From Brachypterus glaber (lineage: Eukaryota; Arthropoda; Insecta; Coleoptera; Kateretidae): 64,000 nt of DNA. Both the position numbers and the translations under genes were made by a program. Location: the NCBI GenBank assembly GCA_958510825.1, contig OY294046.1, forward strand, positions 10,394,847 to 10,458,846, read 5' to 3'. Position 1 is the first letter of the stretch. The number at the start of each line of letters is the position of its first letter. The notes below the pieces were generated by a model. The model saw only the letters and a program-made list of their open reading frames with translations, was not told where the DNA came from and did no database searches. Positions 1-11,555 of the stretch are shown here, in pieces.

Positions 1-253
1 GGATATGATTTGTTAGCGCCATAAACATTATTACCATTTAAATTTATAATAGGATGGGATGAAAATAAGGTACGTGCAGGTATTATGCCCATGCTAACGT
101 ATAATTTCTGATAAATTTTAAAGAAGATAACTTCTAAACAAAATAATACTTATAGAGCCCAGATTACTTATTTATGTTTAAGTTATTAAAGAAAAACATG
201 AAAAAAAGTAAAAAAATAAAAAATTATAGGACATTTAAAAAAATGTACCAATT
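1..253. other. A+T-rich stretch, nothing recognised
   Basis: There is no open frame of note, no inverted repeat that I could pair, and no simple repeat beyond A and T runs. Confidence 0.5.
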
Positions 254-923
254 GGCCATATTACCAATAATGGTAATATGGCCACATATAAAATAAATCA
301 TATTTTTCTAAATATTATCAAATTAAGTATTTATTTATGCATTTTTTATTGCCTTAAAAAAAAAATAAAACAGTTAAACAAAAACGGTACACTTCATAAA
401 ATATAAAAAAAAACAATTAATGGGTTTAGGTAAAGTAAAATATACTTAATAAGTATTTTATACTTGGTATTTTTTAAAAAATTATTCACAATCTGAATAA
501 AAAATGGTTTCTTGTAATTTTCTGTTAGTTTAACATAATCCTAATCTTAACCTAAATCCATCGCCAAGCCTCATAGCAGGAAGCTTGCTTATTGGTGCTT
601 ATGGCCATATTACTAAACACACAAACTGGTCATATTACTCTACATTGTAATGTAGAAGATTACCTAAATTTTTATTGAAGTTACGTTTACTGACTGAAAT
701 TCTATATAGACCAACTGTTAAATAGGACGTTTTACTATAATAAAATCACTAAAATCGTTGGAGAATTTAAACCATAACTAGTGGCGCGGTCTAGCGCTTG
801 TTAGAAACTCAAAATATTGTAATAAAAAATTTTTCATTCTAACTTTTTGAAATATGGCAAATTGGCCATAATAAATACATGGCCATAATACTGCAACCAC
901 CTTATATTTTTTAGACGGCCATA
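254..923. repeat. GGCCATA-motif cluster with terminal hairpin
   Basis: A 13-bp stem (GGCCATATTACCA and its complement at 271-283) closes over a 4-base loop at 254-283. The heptamer GGCCATA, or its complement, recurs at 254, 277, 603, 864, 881 and 917, with a variant near 641. Short motifs repeated toward one end are typical of subterminal transposase-binding sites in non-autonomous DNA transposons. That reading is inference, because I could not fix the element's ends. Confidence 0.4.
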
Positions 924-1309
924 CCGAAAATATATTCGTTCTGTTTAATTTTTTTTAGGTAAAGGAGTCGCGACTAGTCGGTTTCATATGCATGTAAGTA
1001 CCTAAAGTATTGGTTTAAACGTCATAGTGACTCATACTGAAAGTGTGGGCCACGCGGGGAACGGAACGTAAGAGGGTAGACCAAGTATAGGCAATGCGGG
1101 TAAGGAAGCGTGAAGCGGGAGGGTGCTTTAAGCAGTCACTATCACGTTTTAACGAATTAGCCTATATCAAAAGTAAAACTAAAGACGTATTCTATCCGAA
1201 AACACACGTTCGGGTATTGGTAGGCAACTTTATGTAGAATATACATTTTATTATTGTCAAAGACTTAAAAGACAGTAATTATTTTTATAGTGGCCGTCTA
1301 AAAAAATAT
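904..1309. repeat. Inverted repeat pair TGGCCGTCTAAAAAA
   Basis: ATATTTTTTAGACGGCCA at 904-921 is the complement of 1291-1309, apart from one extra A. The 370-bp interior includes a comparatively GC-rich piece (about 1040-1130). It could be a small MITE or an internal part of the GGCCATA element just upstream. No target duplication was found. Confidence 0.4.
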
Positions 1310-1361
1310 TGTGTGTGCCATTAGGGTGGACCTTATATTTTTTAACCCTGGATAGTATGCA

Positions 1362-1530
1362 ATTTGTGATTTCTCCCAACTCCATCTAACTAGGGCTTTC
1401 CGCGTCTCAGTACCTTTCGAACATTGAGTTTAAGCTCCAAATCCGAGTGGAGAAGTTGGTATGTTGCACAGTGATTTTTCACGTGTTTATTTAAAGTTTG
1501 AAGGCGTAAATAATATGCCGTGTCTGTAAG
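1362..1530 (+). repeat. Dispersed repeat, copy 1 (partner at 31.44 kb)
   Basis: About 165 bp from AATTTGTGATTTCTCCCAAC onward recurs at 31439-31610 in the same orientation, with small indels. Shared landmarks are GTCTCAGTACCTTTCG, AGAAGTTGGTATGTTGCACA and GCCGTGTCT. I do not recognise the family. Confidence 0.6.
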
Positions 1531-1556
1531 TACCTAATAATAAACACAAGCCGTGA

Positions 1557-1630
1557 AGATATGTAATGCTACGCATTCCATCATATATTATTCACAGTAA
1601 ATGGTATAGTGCATTTTCCCAAATACTTAA
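1557..1630 (+). repeat. Short dispersed repeat (partner at 43.1 kb)
   Basis: The stretch from CTACGCATTCCAT through CACAGTAAATGGTATA to CCCAAATACTTAAAAAA is repeated with few changes at 43110-43180. A shorter match (GCGCATTCCATTCATAGT) lies near 11170. Family unknown. Confidence 0.5.
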
Positions 1631-1654
1631 AAAAATAATTAAAAAAAAAGTACG

Positions 1655-1757
1655 TTTTTTATGTATACTGACCTGAGGAATCATATTTCAAAAATAAAAT
1701 TATAAAAAAGTCACACAGAAAAAAGGTTGGGACAAAAAACTAATAAGGCCCCCAAGC
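1655..1757 (+). repeat. Fragment of the 28.2-kb foldback family
   Basis: This segment (TTTTTTATGTATACTGACC through GGGACAAAAAACTAATAAGG) matches the right arm of the large palindrome at about 28990-29085. It is a solitary piece of one arm with no partner arm here. Confidence 0.55.
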
Positions 1758-2838
1758 AATGCATTGTACGCTTCATCGCAAGTGCTCAACATTCGAGTGT
1801 TTTAACCAATGAAACCACGCGCCAGCTGCCGCGTGCGCGATTCTTTTACTTACTTCTACTGCATCTTGAAGTTGAATAAACTATAAACTTTTAATAATAA
1901 TTTTTGTTATACAGATTTGCTTTTCACCCGTCAAACAAGGAACTTTTGGCAAGAATTATGTAATCCGTTAATCGCTTTTAATTTTTAGCATCAAGTATTT
2001 CAGTATTAGTTATTTATTTATTTATTTGCTATCTTAGATATGCCCCGGATTTGATTTTATATATTTTATAGTGATTGTATGGATGATGTGCAGTAAAATG
2101 ACGAACATGTGATTATATTGAAGTAAGAAGGGAATTTTATGTTTTTTAATCATTTATAATGCTGATAAATTTTGATTTGGAAGCAACTAACACGTGAAGA
2201 AGTTTTTATACGTACAGAATTTTTTTATATACTAGCGCATGCGCAAATATAATTACAAATTAGAAAAAACTACCTTGTCAACAGCTAACACAACCAACAG
2301 CAAACACGAAAAGGGAAGAAGGAAAAGAAAAAGAAAAGGTCTTACAGAAGACTATAAATAAAACAGGAGTGGGCATGGTACCAAGCCAGACAAGAACCAC
2401 TCTTGGTGAATTGAGTAACTAAGAGCGATCTGGCTAATTATTTCAATGAGACAAGGCCAAAATAAAGGAAGAAGAAGAAGAAGAAGAATTTTTTTTATTT
2501 GTTTGCTAAAACAGTTTTCTCCGTGTGGCTATGTTTAGGCGATTAATCCACATACCGAAATAAACCCCACGGTCACAAATTGGGTACTCATAGTGTTTAC
2601 ACCAAAGATTACTCATACAGACTTCCCCGGTTAATCCAAGAATCTAATGACGCATCCAAATGTAACCCAATTAACCGGGACACTGATTTTCTTTTCAGTT
2701 TAAAATATGTCCACCCAGAAAAATAGTGATTTTTACTTTCGTGAGAAGAAAATTTATAGCGAAAGGAAAAAATATTTCCAGATTTTAATGTATTTATCAA
2801 TTTTATCAAGTATCATCATACTTGCAACAAGTATCTAA
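1758..2838. other. No gene; (AAG)n tract at 2468-2488
   Basis: I see only a short purine-rich run ending in (GAA)n at about 2468-2488, preceded by an A/G-rich stretch (2310-2345). The short frames here, including one read on the minus strand at 2609-2809, match nothing I recognise. Confidence 0.4.
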
Positions 2839-3394
2839 GGGGCTGTCCATATATTACGTAACGCAATTTTTCAAAAAAATTGACCCCCCTCCCCGCTGTG
2901 TAACAAACTGTCACATTAATATTCATAATCAATATCACACAGGGAAAAAATACTAGGTACCTCTTTTTACACTGAGTGTCACATATAACACGTGTATTGT
3001 TTATGCACAGGTACACAAAATAGTACACACATTAGTGTTCTGTGAGTACACATTCCGCGCGAAAATGTATCATCGCCGATGATTCATCGGCAAGATCACG
3101 CAAGAACAGGGCCGTAAGATTTTTTTTATTATCAATGTCAACAGTTTTTTTACTGATTACAATATTATTTAAATATGCATAGTTTCGTCAATTTTTGTGT
3201 GAAAAAGGGAATTATGGGCCACTAAATAGTAATTTATGTTCAAATAAAAATACATCTACCAAGCTTAGGAAATAAACATTAAATTTATTAAATTCCATTA
3301 CGTAACGTTTACCTGAACCCCCCTCCCCCTGTCACAAACTGTAACAATTTATCTGACCCCCCCCCGGCGCGTTACGTAATATATGGACAGCCCC
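2839..3394. mobile_element. PIF/Harbinger-like MITE, 556 bp, TAA target duplication
   Basis: The termini are long complementary blocks: GGGGCTGTCCATATATTACG reading in from 2839, and the complement ending in GGACAGCCCC at 3394. Both ends are flanked by TAA (2836-2838 and 3395-3397). A 3-bp TAA/TTA duplication with G-rich TIRs is the hallmark of PIF/Harbinger-type elements. The interior has no transposase frame, so the copy is non-autonomous. C-rich runs lie just inside both ends. Confidence 0.75.
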
Positions 3395-3411
3395 TAACAG
3401 AAGTATCACAA

Positions 3412-3760
3412 ATACAATTAATAAACAAGTATCGGGACTAGGACTTTAAATAAAAACACACAAGTTTTATGCACTAGCGACGTTTCGTCTTTAATTAAGA
3501 CTTTATCAAGCTTATCATACTTAAAACACTACACTTAACATAAATATTATTTAAATAAACAATTACGACCAATAAACAAAACTATAGAACCGTACACGTA
3601 TACATATTTCAAATTAACTGTGCACAGTTAATTTGAAATATTTATGTTAAATGTAGTGTTTTAAGCTTGATAAAGTCTTGGTTAAAGATGAAGCGTTGCT
3701 AGTGCATAAAACTTTTTTTAATTTAAAGTCCTAGTCCCGATATTTGTTTATTAATTGTAT
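3412..3760. mobile_element. Inverted-repeat element with perfect 38-bp palindrome
   Basis: The arms pair from ATACAATTAATAAAC at 3412 to its complement ending at 3760. They share CGGGACTAGGACTTTAAAT, a block around GCACTAGCGACG, and TTTATCAAGCTTATCA. The arms differ by small indels. Inside the right half, 3604-3641 is a perfect 38-bp palindrome centred on TGCA. No coding capacity is present and I could not determine a clean target duplication. Confidence 0.65.
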
Positions 3761-3770
3761 AATCTAAGGA

Positions 3771-4374
3771 CACTAATATATTTAATAGTATCACAAATAC
3801 TTCATATTGGTTTTTTTCTCAGTGGTTGCTTTAAACCGAGGATTTGCATTTTTTAAATAGAAAATTTCTTATATTGCACCTTTAATCTTTTGCACTTAAG
3901 TAAATAAATTAATTTAAATAAGAAAAAAATAATTACAAATGACTCTATAAAATAGTTACTTTCAAAGTATTTTTATTTCAACGCTTACAAAGTATTTCGA
4001 CTCTTATCCTGAATAGGGACCAACAAAAATTCAATTAGTGTCAAACTAAGTTCGAAATTAGACAATGCTATTAGGAATTTTGAACAGCCTATATTGGGGC
4101 TAAATTTATTAAGGAAAGTTAATTTGACAACATAATAAATACATATACTGTCAGTAAAAAATAGTTCTTAACTCGTATCAAATAGTAATACAGTCTGATG
4201 GCTTAACTTGATACAAATGAAGGGTATTTTCAGAAAAAGGAGTCTATTAATTCAGTTTTCAGGAGTCTTGGGAACAAAAAACTCATTAGAAACCTAAATG
4301 AATAAAATACAATAAAATAAACACTATTAATTCTTGATTGGCCACAGTCGAACTTTAAATATTACAAAAACGAC
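3771..4374. other. A+T-rich interval, nothing recognised
   Basis: I found no paired inverted repeat, tandem repeat or homologous frame here. Confidence 0.4.
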
Positions 4375-4470
4375 AGACGGACGGACAGCCGAACTTACAG
4401 ACAAACGGACAGACGGACGGACAGACGGACGGACAGACGGACGGACAGACGGATGGACAGGCAGACAGAC
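4375..4470 (+). repeat. (GACGGACA)n minisatellite
   Basis: About twelve imperfect copies of GACGGACA/GACAGACG run across this stretch. Similar GACGGACAGACAGA runs occur inside the foldback family at 11.68, 23.3 and 43.85 kb, so this may be an expanded relic of that family's core rather than an independent microsatellite. Confidence 0.75.
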
Positions 4471-4687
4471 AAAGGAATATATTAAAAACTTGATTAGACT
4501 TTAGATATCTAGATTTCGGAAATTTTTCTTTTTTTTTTTGGGATCTGAAGTTAACGTATAATGCTTCTATTCTGTAACGCTATGAGGTGTAAGTAAAACA
4601 AGAAAAAAATGTTTTGCTAGCTAATTTTAATTTTATATTTAAGGATCAAAAAATTTTCGCGACTCGTCAAATTAGGACAAGAAATTT

Positions 4688-5174
4688 AATTTATTATTCC
4701 ATCAATCTATTTTCTAATCATCGTACAGAGTGATATTGGTAGACTGACAGTTTCGGGCTGCTGACCCTCTTCAGTACCAAGAGTCACGTTGATTACGAAA
4801 ACGGTTTTAGACTTTACTCGCAAAAGGAATATAGCCATTAGATTTATGTAGACTTGTGCGCCATCTATTTCTAAGTCCAAACCACCCGTTAGTGGTACTA
4901 TGTCTTGAGACACACAAGTCTTTAACTTGCTACCATTCAAAGTCTCCAGACTAGGAGAGGTATGAGTAGTTGTCTACATCTAGCAATAGATGGCGCACAA
5001 GTCTACATCAATCTAATGACTATATTCCTTTTGCGAATAAAGTCTAAAACCGTTTTCTTAATCAGCGTGCAGAGTTGACCTTTGGTACTGAAGAGGGCCA
5101 GCAGCCCGAAACTGTCAGCCTACCAATATTACTCTGTACGATGATTAGAAAATAGATTGATGGAATAATAAATT
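4688..5174. mobile_element. 487-bp foldback element
   Basis: The ends pair without a break (AATTTATTATTCC at 4688, complement ending 5174). The arms of about 180 bp continue through ATCAATCTATTTTCTAATCA, GGGCTGCTGACCCTCTTCAG and GACTTGTGCGCCATCTAT. The loop lies at about 4880-4980. A 77-codon frame on the minus strand is a by-product of the arm and resembles no known protein. Confidence 0.7.
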
Positions 5175-6469
5175 AATATTTTTATAATTTTGTTTAAAAT
5201 TAAAAATTTCTGTCCTTAAGAAATGTAATGTAGAAAAGTTAAGAATATTACTTTGTTTCGTGTTTTGAAAAACCGAGACGCCCGAAAGCGAGATAAGATG
5301 TTTCATTTCTTGATTATTGAGAATTTACTTAAAGCGTTATTTAAAAATGTAGCTTTGAAAAAGTTAAATATAATTTTTTTAATTTTATTGCACCTTTATT
5401 CCATAATCTACAAAATAATACAGATGTTCTGATATCCTTAAAAACACCTTAAAATTTATAATCATTTAACACGATAGTTTATTTATGTTTTATCGCGAGT
5501 CTATAGATTCAAAGATATAAATTAATGTGAGAACGATGCATAGTCGAATGTATTTGTTTGACTAGGGGGAGACAGTGGTCAAACGTAACAGTATAATCCA
5601 AGGTGTAATAATATATTAATACAGGTGATTTCTGAAGTTGCATTAATTTTTTTTAATAACTTTTAACAGCTAATTAGGTTTTTAGTTAGTTACATTCATA
5701 GATGGAAATACCTGAAATTTTAAGATCTTCATTGAGAATTTGTTATTAGGTATGTCGCACGGATCTGTGGCTACGGGAAATATGTTTTCCTAAGATCCCC
5801 TATGAAAATCAAATTTAGCACACTCTTTTGTGCTTTAAAAAACGCCTTATATTACACTTGTGTGATATTTTCATATCATCCTAGTTTGATATTTATGTAT
5901 GTAGGTTTGCCTATTTTTTTTTAGATATTTACGTTGTAAATTCTACGAATTTTACTCGCCTTGTTTTATATGCCATTTTCTACCTTTCATTACAGACTTT
6001 TTTTATATTTTTTATGTTTTTCAATCCAAATATTTCGGTTTTTCATGTCAAAAATAAAAACTATAGTTATAACCTTACTATTTTGACCCAGGTCAATATA
6101 ACTTAATATGTTTTATTAATGTCTAGATTTTATAATATTACTTAATTTGTGATTTAGGTACCTTAAATTTTATAAAAAACATCAATATTTCCTCATGAAA
6201 TGTAAAACATTGTAGAATTTTACAGTCATATGGTAGCATATCCACAGAAATCAAATTTAAATAGTAAATTGTCAAATTTTCCTTGATTTAAAATATGCTT
6301 GTGGTTAGGCAACCCATTAAACAGTGTTGAGCTTCCATAATAATATGTTGTATTAAATATAAAATCAAGAAAAATAAAGGTAAATAAAAAACATATTTTC
6401 TGTTGACATACATATATAAATTTGTATGCTATTTTGTGTTTTGCTTTTCTCAAAAATTCTCGGAATAAT
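5175..6469. other. 1.3 kb without recognised features
   Basis: The interval is A+T rich. The minus-strand frame at 6226-6453 is low complexity and hydrophobic, with no family resemblance. Part of 6470 leftward may be the interior of the element whose hairpin end lies at 6540-6624, but I could not delimit it. Confidence 0.35.
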
Positions 6470-6624
6470 AAAAATTAGAAAATATTAAATTCAGGATTCT
6501 TAAAGTTTAAACTTTATATTTTTTCGAGATCGTAGGAAAAATAGTGTACATAACTCGTTGGAAATTTTATTTCTTACACTCGTGGGGTTTGTCACTTTCC
6601 ACACTAGTTATGTAATATACTATT
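6470..6624 (-). mobile_element. Element end with hairpin cassette, tip missing (partner at 63.81 kb)
   Basis: Bases 6470-6624 are the reverse complement of 63810-64000, with near identity in 6470-6515. The cassette proper is 6540-6624. Its inner side begins AATAGTGTACATAACTCGTT and its outer side, read on the minus strand from 6624, begins AATAGTATATTACATAACTA. The two sides pair as a stem. Compared with the 63.8-kb copy, about 46 bases of hairpin apex, including the CpG-rich tip, are absent. The interior of the element extends to lower coordinates. Confidence 0.6.
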
Positions 6625-6774
6625 GGAATGTGTGTGCGTGGGAGGCCCGATGTAGGCACGCACGCCTTATAACGCTCTTGACGGAAAGAAGAGAGCGCGA
6701 ATGATTCCTCCCCCTTACGTTGGAGTCTTTCTTTTAAAAGTATTAAGTACCTGACTTTTGTATAGATGTATTTC

Positions 6775-7885
6775 CCAAATATGTTTGATTTGATTTATTG
6801 TAACAGTACACCATAAAAAGTAAACTAAATATTCAGTTACAAATGGATATGAAATCGGAAGCTATTATCCTATACAATTGTACTTTAATTTTTGTTAAAA
6901 ACACGCAACATTTTATGTCCGTCCATGAATATTAAAGTACGTGACTATAGTGTTTTTAACAAAACTTAAAGTACATTTGTACAGGATTATAACTTTCTAT
7001 ACATTTGTAACTGAATATTTGTTTACAAATGGATAGGAAGTTATTATCCTATACAATTTTCCTTTAATTTTTTATTTGATTTGATTTGTTGTCACAGTAC
7101 ACCGTAAAAAGTAAACTGAATATTCAGTTACAAATGGATATGAAATCGGAGGCTATTATCCTATACAATTGTACTTTAATTTTTGTTAAAAACACGCAAA
7201 ATTTCATGTACGTCCTTGAATATTGGAGTACGTGACTTTAGAACTATAGTGTTTTTAACAAAACTTAAAGTACATTTGTACAGGATTATAACTTTCTATA
7301 CATTTGTAACTGAATATTTGTTTACAAATGGATAGGAAGTTATTATCCTATACAATTTTCCTTTAATTTTTTATTTGATTTGATTTGTTGTTACAGTACA
7401 CCGTAAAAAGTAAACTGAATATTCAGTTACAAATGGATATGAAATCGGAGGCTATTATCCTATACAATTGTACTTTAATTTTTGTTAAAAACACGCAAAA
7501 TTTCATGTACGTCCTTGAATATTGAAGTACGTGACTTTAGAACTATAGTGTTTTTAACAAAACTTAAAGTACATTTGTACAGGATTATAACTTTCTATAC
7601 ATTTGTAACTGAATATTTGTTTACAAATGGATAGGAAGTTATTATCCTATACAATTTTCCTTTAATTTTTGATTTGATTTGATTTGTTGTTACAGTACAC
7701 CGTAAAAAGTAAACTGAATATTCAGTTACAAATGGATATGAAATCGGAGGCTATTATCCTATACAATTGTACTTTAATTTTTGTTAAAAAAACGCAAAAT
7801 TTCATGTACGTCCTATAGTGTTTTTAACAAAAATTAAAGTACATTTGTATAGGATCAACACTTTCTATCCATTTGTAACTGAATA
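6775..7885. repeat. ~299-bp tandem array of inverted-repeat units, ~3.7 copies
   Basis: Units start near 6784, 7075, 7374 and 7673, at spacings of 291, 299 and about 299, and the last unit is truncated. Each unit contains arm A (ATTCAGTTACAAATGGATAT through TACTTTAATTTTTGTTAAAA, about 72 bp), a ~45-bp spacer, arm B (the complement of A), then a second ~45-bp copy of arm A in direct orientation. The unit is therefore A-B-A' plus spacer. Copies 2-4 are nearly identical and copy 1 is the most diverged. Confidence 0.85.
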
Positions 7886-8355
7886 TTTATTATAAAACAT
7901 AACGTTGTTGTTATTCTTAATGTAAATATTTTGGATCAGAGCGGCATGTGAGTTTATATTGTTTTAGAACGGTTAAAATTTAATAGGATATAGTTAGGAC
8001 TTAATACGATATTGCATTAGAAGGTGCGGAAAATATTATGTATTAAAAAACAAAATTTTAAAGGTTCGGAATTAATACAGTTTTTCCTTGGGGTACAGAT
8101 ATTGATTGGGAATTTTTTTTCACTCTGATTTGACAAGTTGGGACCTTTTCTTGTGGAACTACAAACTTTGCTTTTAAAATAAAACTGATAAAGTTTTGCT
8201 AACCATCACATTCCTGTAACGTTCTTCAGCAGATCTTGTATTTTAAATTCTTCTTTTTGAAAACTAATATGTACTAATAGCCTATTAGTAAATTGATATT
8301 TATTTGGAATGCCACTTTACACTGTTTATAATTAGACTGGTCATCAGAACAAGGC
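7886..8355. other. Spacer between tandem array and hAT element
   Basis: I see no repeat pairing or coding signal here. Confidence 0.4.
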
Positions 8356-8363
8356 CCTGTAGA

Positions 8364-9909
8364 CAGGGCCGTAGCGAAGAAGATTTTTTTAGCCTAAAAA
8401 TACAACTTTTTTCCTCCAGAAAAATGCTTTGTCCGTGATAGTTTTCAGCCCTAAACAAAATTTTGATGACTAAAAAAAAAGGTGCTCCTGGTAAAATATA
8501 TAACTAAATGTCCCAAATATCGGACACGACCCTATTATCGGACACTTTTTTACGTTTTTACAAAAAACAAGATATTTAAGTAATAAAATCAAAAAAATAT
8601 TTTTTATTCAAAATTATGAACATATTTAAATCACAGCGTAAGTAACATTTGCACTTATATCGTATTTTTTAAGTCCTAATAACTAATAAACAGTCATCTG
8701 TCAGCAGCCTTTTTCTAAGCAAAGTAAGTAAGCCAACGTTTAACTGAAAAATTATTTTTTTAATATTAGTTATTGTTAAAATGTCTATCAAACTCGTTCT
8801 AACTCATGATGTTGTAGTTTTATACCAATTTAAACCATTTTTGATGTTATTTTTAAGAAATTTTTATATTAATACGGTGTCCGATAAATAGGACACTAAA
8901 ATAGAGACGGTTCCATATATCGGACGGCCGTCCGATATATAGTACAATGTAGATTTTTAACTTTTAATATAAAATAAGGGAAATATTTTTTCAAAACAAA
9001 TGTTATATACAATGGTTCTAAAGAGTATAAAGATTTTTCTACCCATTTATCGGACTAGCACTTTTTTCAAATAAGCCTTTATTAGGCATTTTTATGAAAT
9101 TGTCCGATATTTGGGTCTAACCTATAATTTTGTCAGACCTGAATATCGGACACCATAAATTAATGCAATTAAGTCCATGGACAATATTATCTGGATGATT
9201 ATTTGAATATATGGCCAATGTTTTTTGTAGGTCTCAGCTATAGTTAATTATAATCTTTCAATTAAGCATTTCAGTTCATAGAATCGTTATTTCACTTCTC
9301 TCATCATAATGCATTAATTTTAAAGACACAGTACTAATATAATATTAGTCAGGTAAAAGCCTATGAGTGGTATAGGTATTCTATAAAAATAAAATAAAAT
9401 TTTATAATGTTTTGTCATAAAACCTGCAGCAAGTAAGTTTATAAAAAATAATGACAAATATATACATTTGCATTATATAAATAATTTTTTTTTTAAATTA
9501 ATTCATTATACCTAGTCCAATAATTGGGACCCAACTAGTCCAATATTTAGGACGGTGTCCGATATTTGGGACTTTCTTCCTTTTTTCGTATTTTACTTAA
9601 TATTAAAAAACTATCAACAATTAATATATATTTAATTACTTTTTTTGATAATTGAATAAATTTGATATATACATTATATAGTTACTAAGGTTCATATGTA
9701 ATTTTAACACACCATTAAAGTCCGAAATTGCTCTAAAGTGTCCGATATATGGGACCGTTACCTTATTTTGAATCCCTGCCAATTGTTTTTTTTTTGTGAA
9801 ATATACAACTTTTATATTTTGAATCCATAAAATATACAATTTCTTTTGTTTGGATCAATTAAATATACAACCTTCCACGCTCCCCCCCCCTCCCATAGCT
9901 ATGGCCCTG
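8364..9909. mobile_element. Non-autonomous hAT element, 1,546 bp, 8-bp TSD
   Basis: The left end reads CAGGGCCGTAGC and the right end, on the minus strand, reads CAGGGCCATAGC, an 11/12 match to the widespread hAT terminus. The octamer CCTGTAGA sits immediately outside both ends (8356-8363 and 9910-9917), a perfect 8-bp target duplication as expected for hAT. No transposase frame is present. Most of the interior is a second, nested element (8507-9758). Once that is removed, only about 300 bp of hAT sequence remain, consistent with a MITE-sized hAT derivative. Confidence 0.85.
8507..9758. mobile_element. Nested TA-flanked element with iterated TCCGAT motifs
   Basis: The ends are GTCCCAAATATCGGACAC at 8510 and its near-complement GTGTCCGATATATGGGAC ending at 9755, with TA at 8505-8506 and 9759-9760 as a plausible target duplication. 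The heptamer GTCCGAT or its complement ATCGGAC occurs exactly ten times (8519, 8537, 8879, 8919, 8930, 9049, 9102, 9145, 9557, 9740), with two GTCCAAT variants near 9518 and 9537. No transposase frame is present. A TA duplication suggests the Tc1/mariner/pogo superfamily. The motif array probably binds the cognate transposase, which is inference. Confidence 0.65.
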
Positions 9910-9917
9910 CCTGTAGA

Positions 9918-10335
9918 GTAAACGGGTGGCTATATTTTTAAATAATCTGATAAAACGATCTAGTTGGAGCAAACATATTATGGTTTAAATATAGGCTAAC
10001 TACTTTTCTGGTTGATGCAGCCAAAAATCTGGTAAGGTAAGGGCAACAACAACCAGAAATAAAACTTTTATTTTAAGAAACTGGTAAACGCAGAAATGTG
10101 TTGCCCTTAACAGATTATAGAAAATAGTTGTCCTGGTTATCCCAAAGAAAACAAATATCCCGAAAAAATTGAAAGGAATTTTAAATAGTCCAAAAATCAA
10201 TTTATCTTTTCTTTTTGTGAAATATCAAATGAAATGCGGCGCAGGAAAACATTTTAAGTTCAAATACAAAATTTGTTGATTTTTATGTACAGGTTTGCCA
10301 AAGTTTATTAGAAACCTATAGGAAATTGTTTTTTT
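9918..10335. other. Unassigned interval
   Basis: No inverted repeat or family resemblance was found. The minus-strand frame at 10000-10200 is hydrophobic and low complexity, and I do not consider it a gene. Confidence 0.4.
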
Positions 10336-10353
10336 ACGGGTGGAAACACCCGT
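10336..10353. repeat. Small hairpin ACGGGTG-GAAA-CACCCGT
   Basis: A perfect 7-bp G/C-rich stem with a GAAA tetraloop stands in A+T-rich sequence and is followed by a T-rich run. Its function is unknown, and it may be the end of a mobile element. Confidence 0.5.
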
Positions 10354-10656
10354 TATTTTATTTCTTTTCAGTTGAAAACTAAACTTTTTAAACAAAAACA
10401 GCAATGATCTTTATTTAAATGCTAATATATGTGATAACAACTATTTTATTGGAATAATCTAAATCCTAAAATATCCCTCGAGCAAAGTTTAGACTTGGCA
10501 ACGAACAAGTGAACATCGTGGATTTAAAAAGCGCGGCAAATTTGAGATTTAAATTTTTAATTATAGTAAAGTAGTATTGTTGTTTAGTTCTTAAATTTTT
10601 AATTTAAATATGAAACAACATAAAACATTGTAAAATTATATACTTCCTTATTTTGT

Positions 10657-10830
10657 TGCATGTTGAATTATGCATATTTTTTTTACTGTATATAAAAAAA
10701 TATTTTGCTTGGCAATTGTTTTAGTGCATTTTTCGTGTTACAAAATTCCGAGACCGCAGGTCTAGGAATTTTGACGAAAAATGCAAAAAAATACAAAAAT
10801 GCAAAATAATTATCGATAATTCAACATGCA
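10657..10830. mobile_element. Small hairpin element with nested stems
   Basis: An outer repeat (TGCATGTTGAATTAT at 10657 and its complement ending at 10830) encloses an inner stem. TGCATTTTTCG at 10725 pairs with its complement ending at 10785, continues through CAAAATTCC/GGAATTTTG, and is capped by GACC-GCA-GGTC. The CpG near the tip resembles the tips of other hairpins in the window, but the outer signature differs. Confidence 0.5.
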
Positions 10831-11555
10831 CTTATGATATTACTACTGATAACTTCACCAATACAAAATGACCACATTAATCGCTTAATTATAATTATTA
10901 AAAGATGTCGAATAAAATATTTATACACGGTTTCTGACTAACAGGATTAAGTCTACATTTAAACGTCAATTACCTTAAGCGTTATTACAGAATTAATGTA
11001 AACTCTTGTAAGAATGGTAAATCTGGATTAGACCGACCGTATAACTCGTTTTTGTACGGACTTGAAGTGATCTGATGACAGAAAATGTATGTGTATTCGT
11101 TTTTTTAGCAGGATTACTTTTATTCGAAGTTAATAAAATAAACAAGTAGTGAATATATGTAATGCTGCGCATTCCATTCATAGTGAAAAGTAACCTCTGC
11201 TAAATTTTTGGGTTTTACTATATACAAAAATTTTACTTGGGAACCTCAAATAGATATTGTGTAAAAAAAATAAATACCGCCTACTTTGCTATCGTCAGTT
11301 AAAACTTTCATTTGATAAACCAGCTACTTTAAATGTTTACTACTATTTATTTACTATTATGGCTTGGGGTGCCAATGTGCTAATATCATCGACTTAAAAA
11401 GTATAATATTAAAATATTATTAATATTATTTTATCGCCAAGTGCGCCCCTATAACTTTTTTGTTTTTAATGGATTTTTTTACAAAACTGAGAAGATTAAT
11501 CCTTATAATAAAACTAATTTTTCCTGAAAAAATTACTTCAATCCGACTTTTTCTT
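10831..11555. other. Unassigned A+T-rich interval
   Basis: Apart from a short GCGCATTCCATTC match near 11170 to the repeat at 1560 and 43110, I see nothing. The frame at 10993-11181 matches no known family. Confidence 0.35.

Noticed and set aside
3107..3118. CAGGGCCGTAAG as a hAT left end
   Set aside because: No matching right end or 8-bp duplication (CGCAAGAA) was found, and it lies inside an intact PIF-like MITE.
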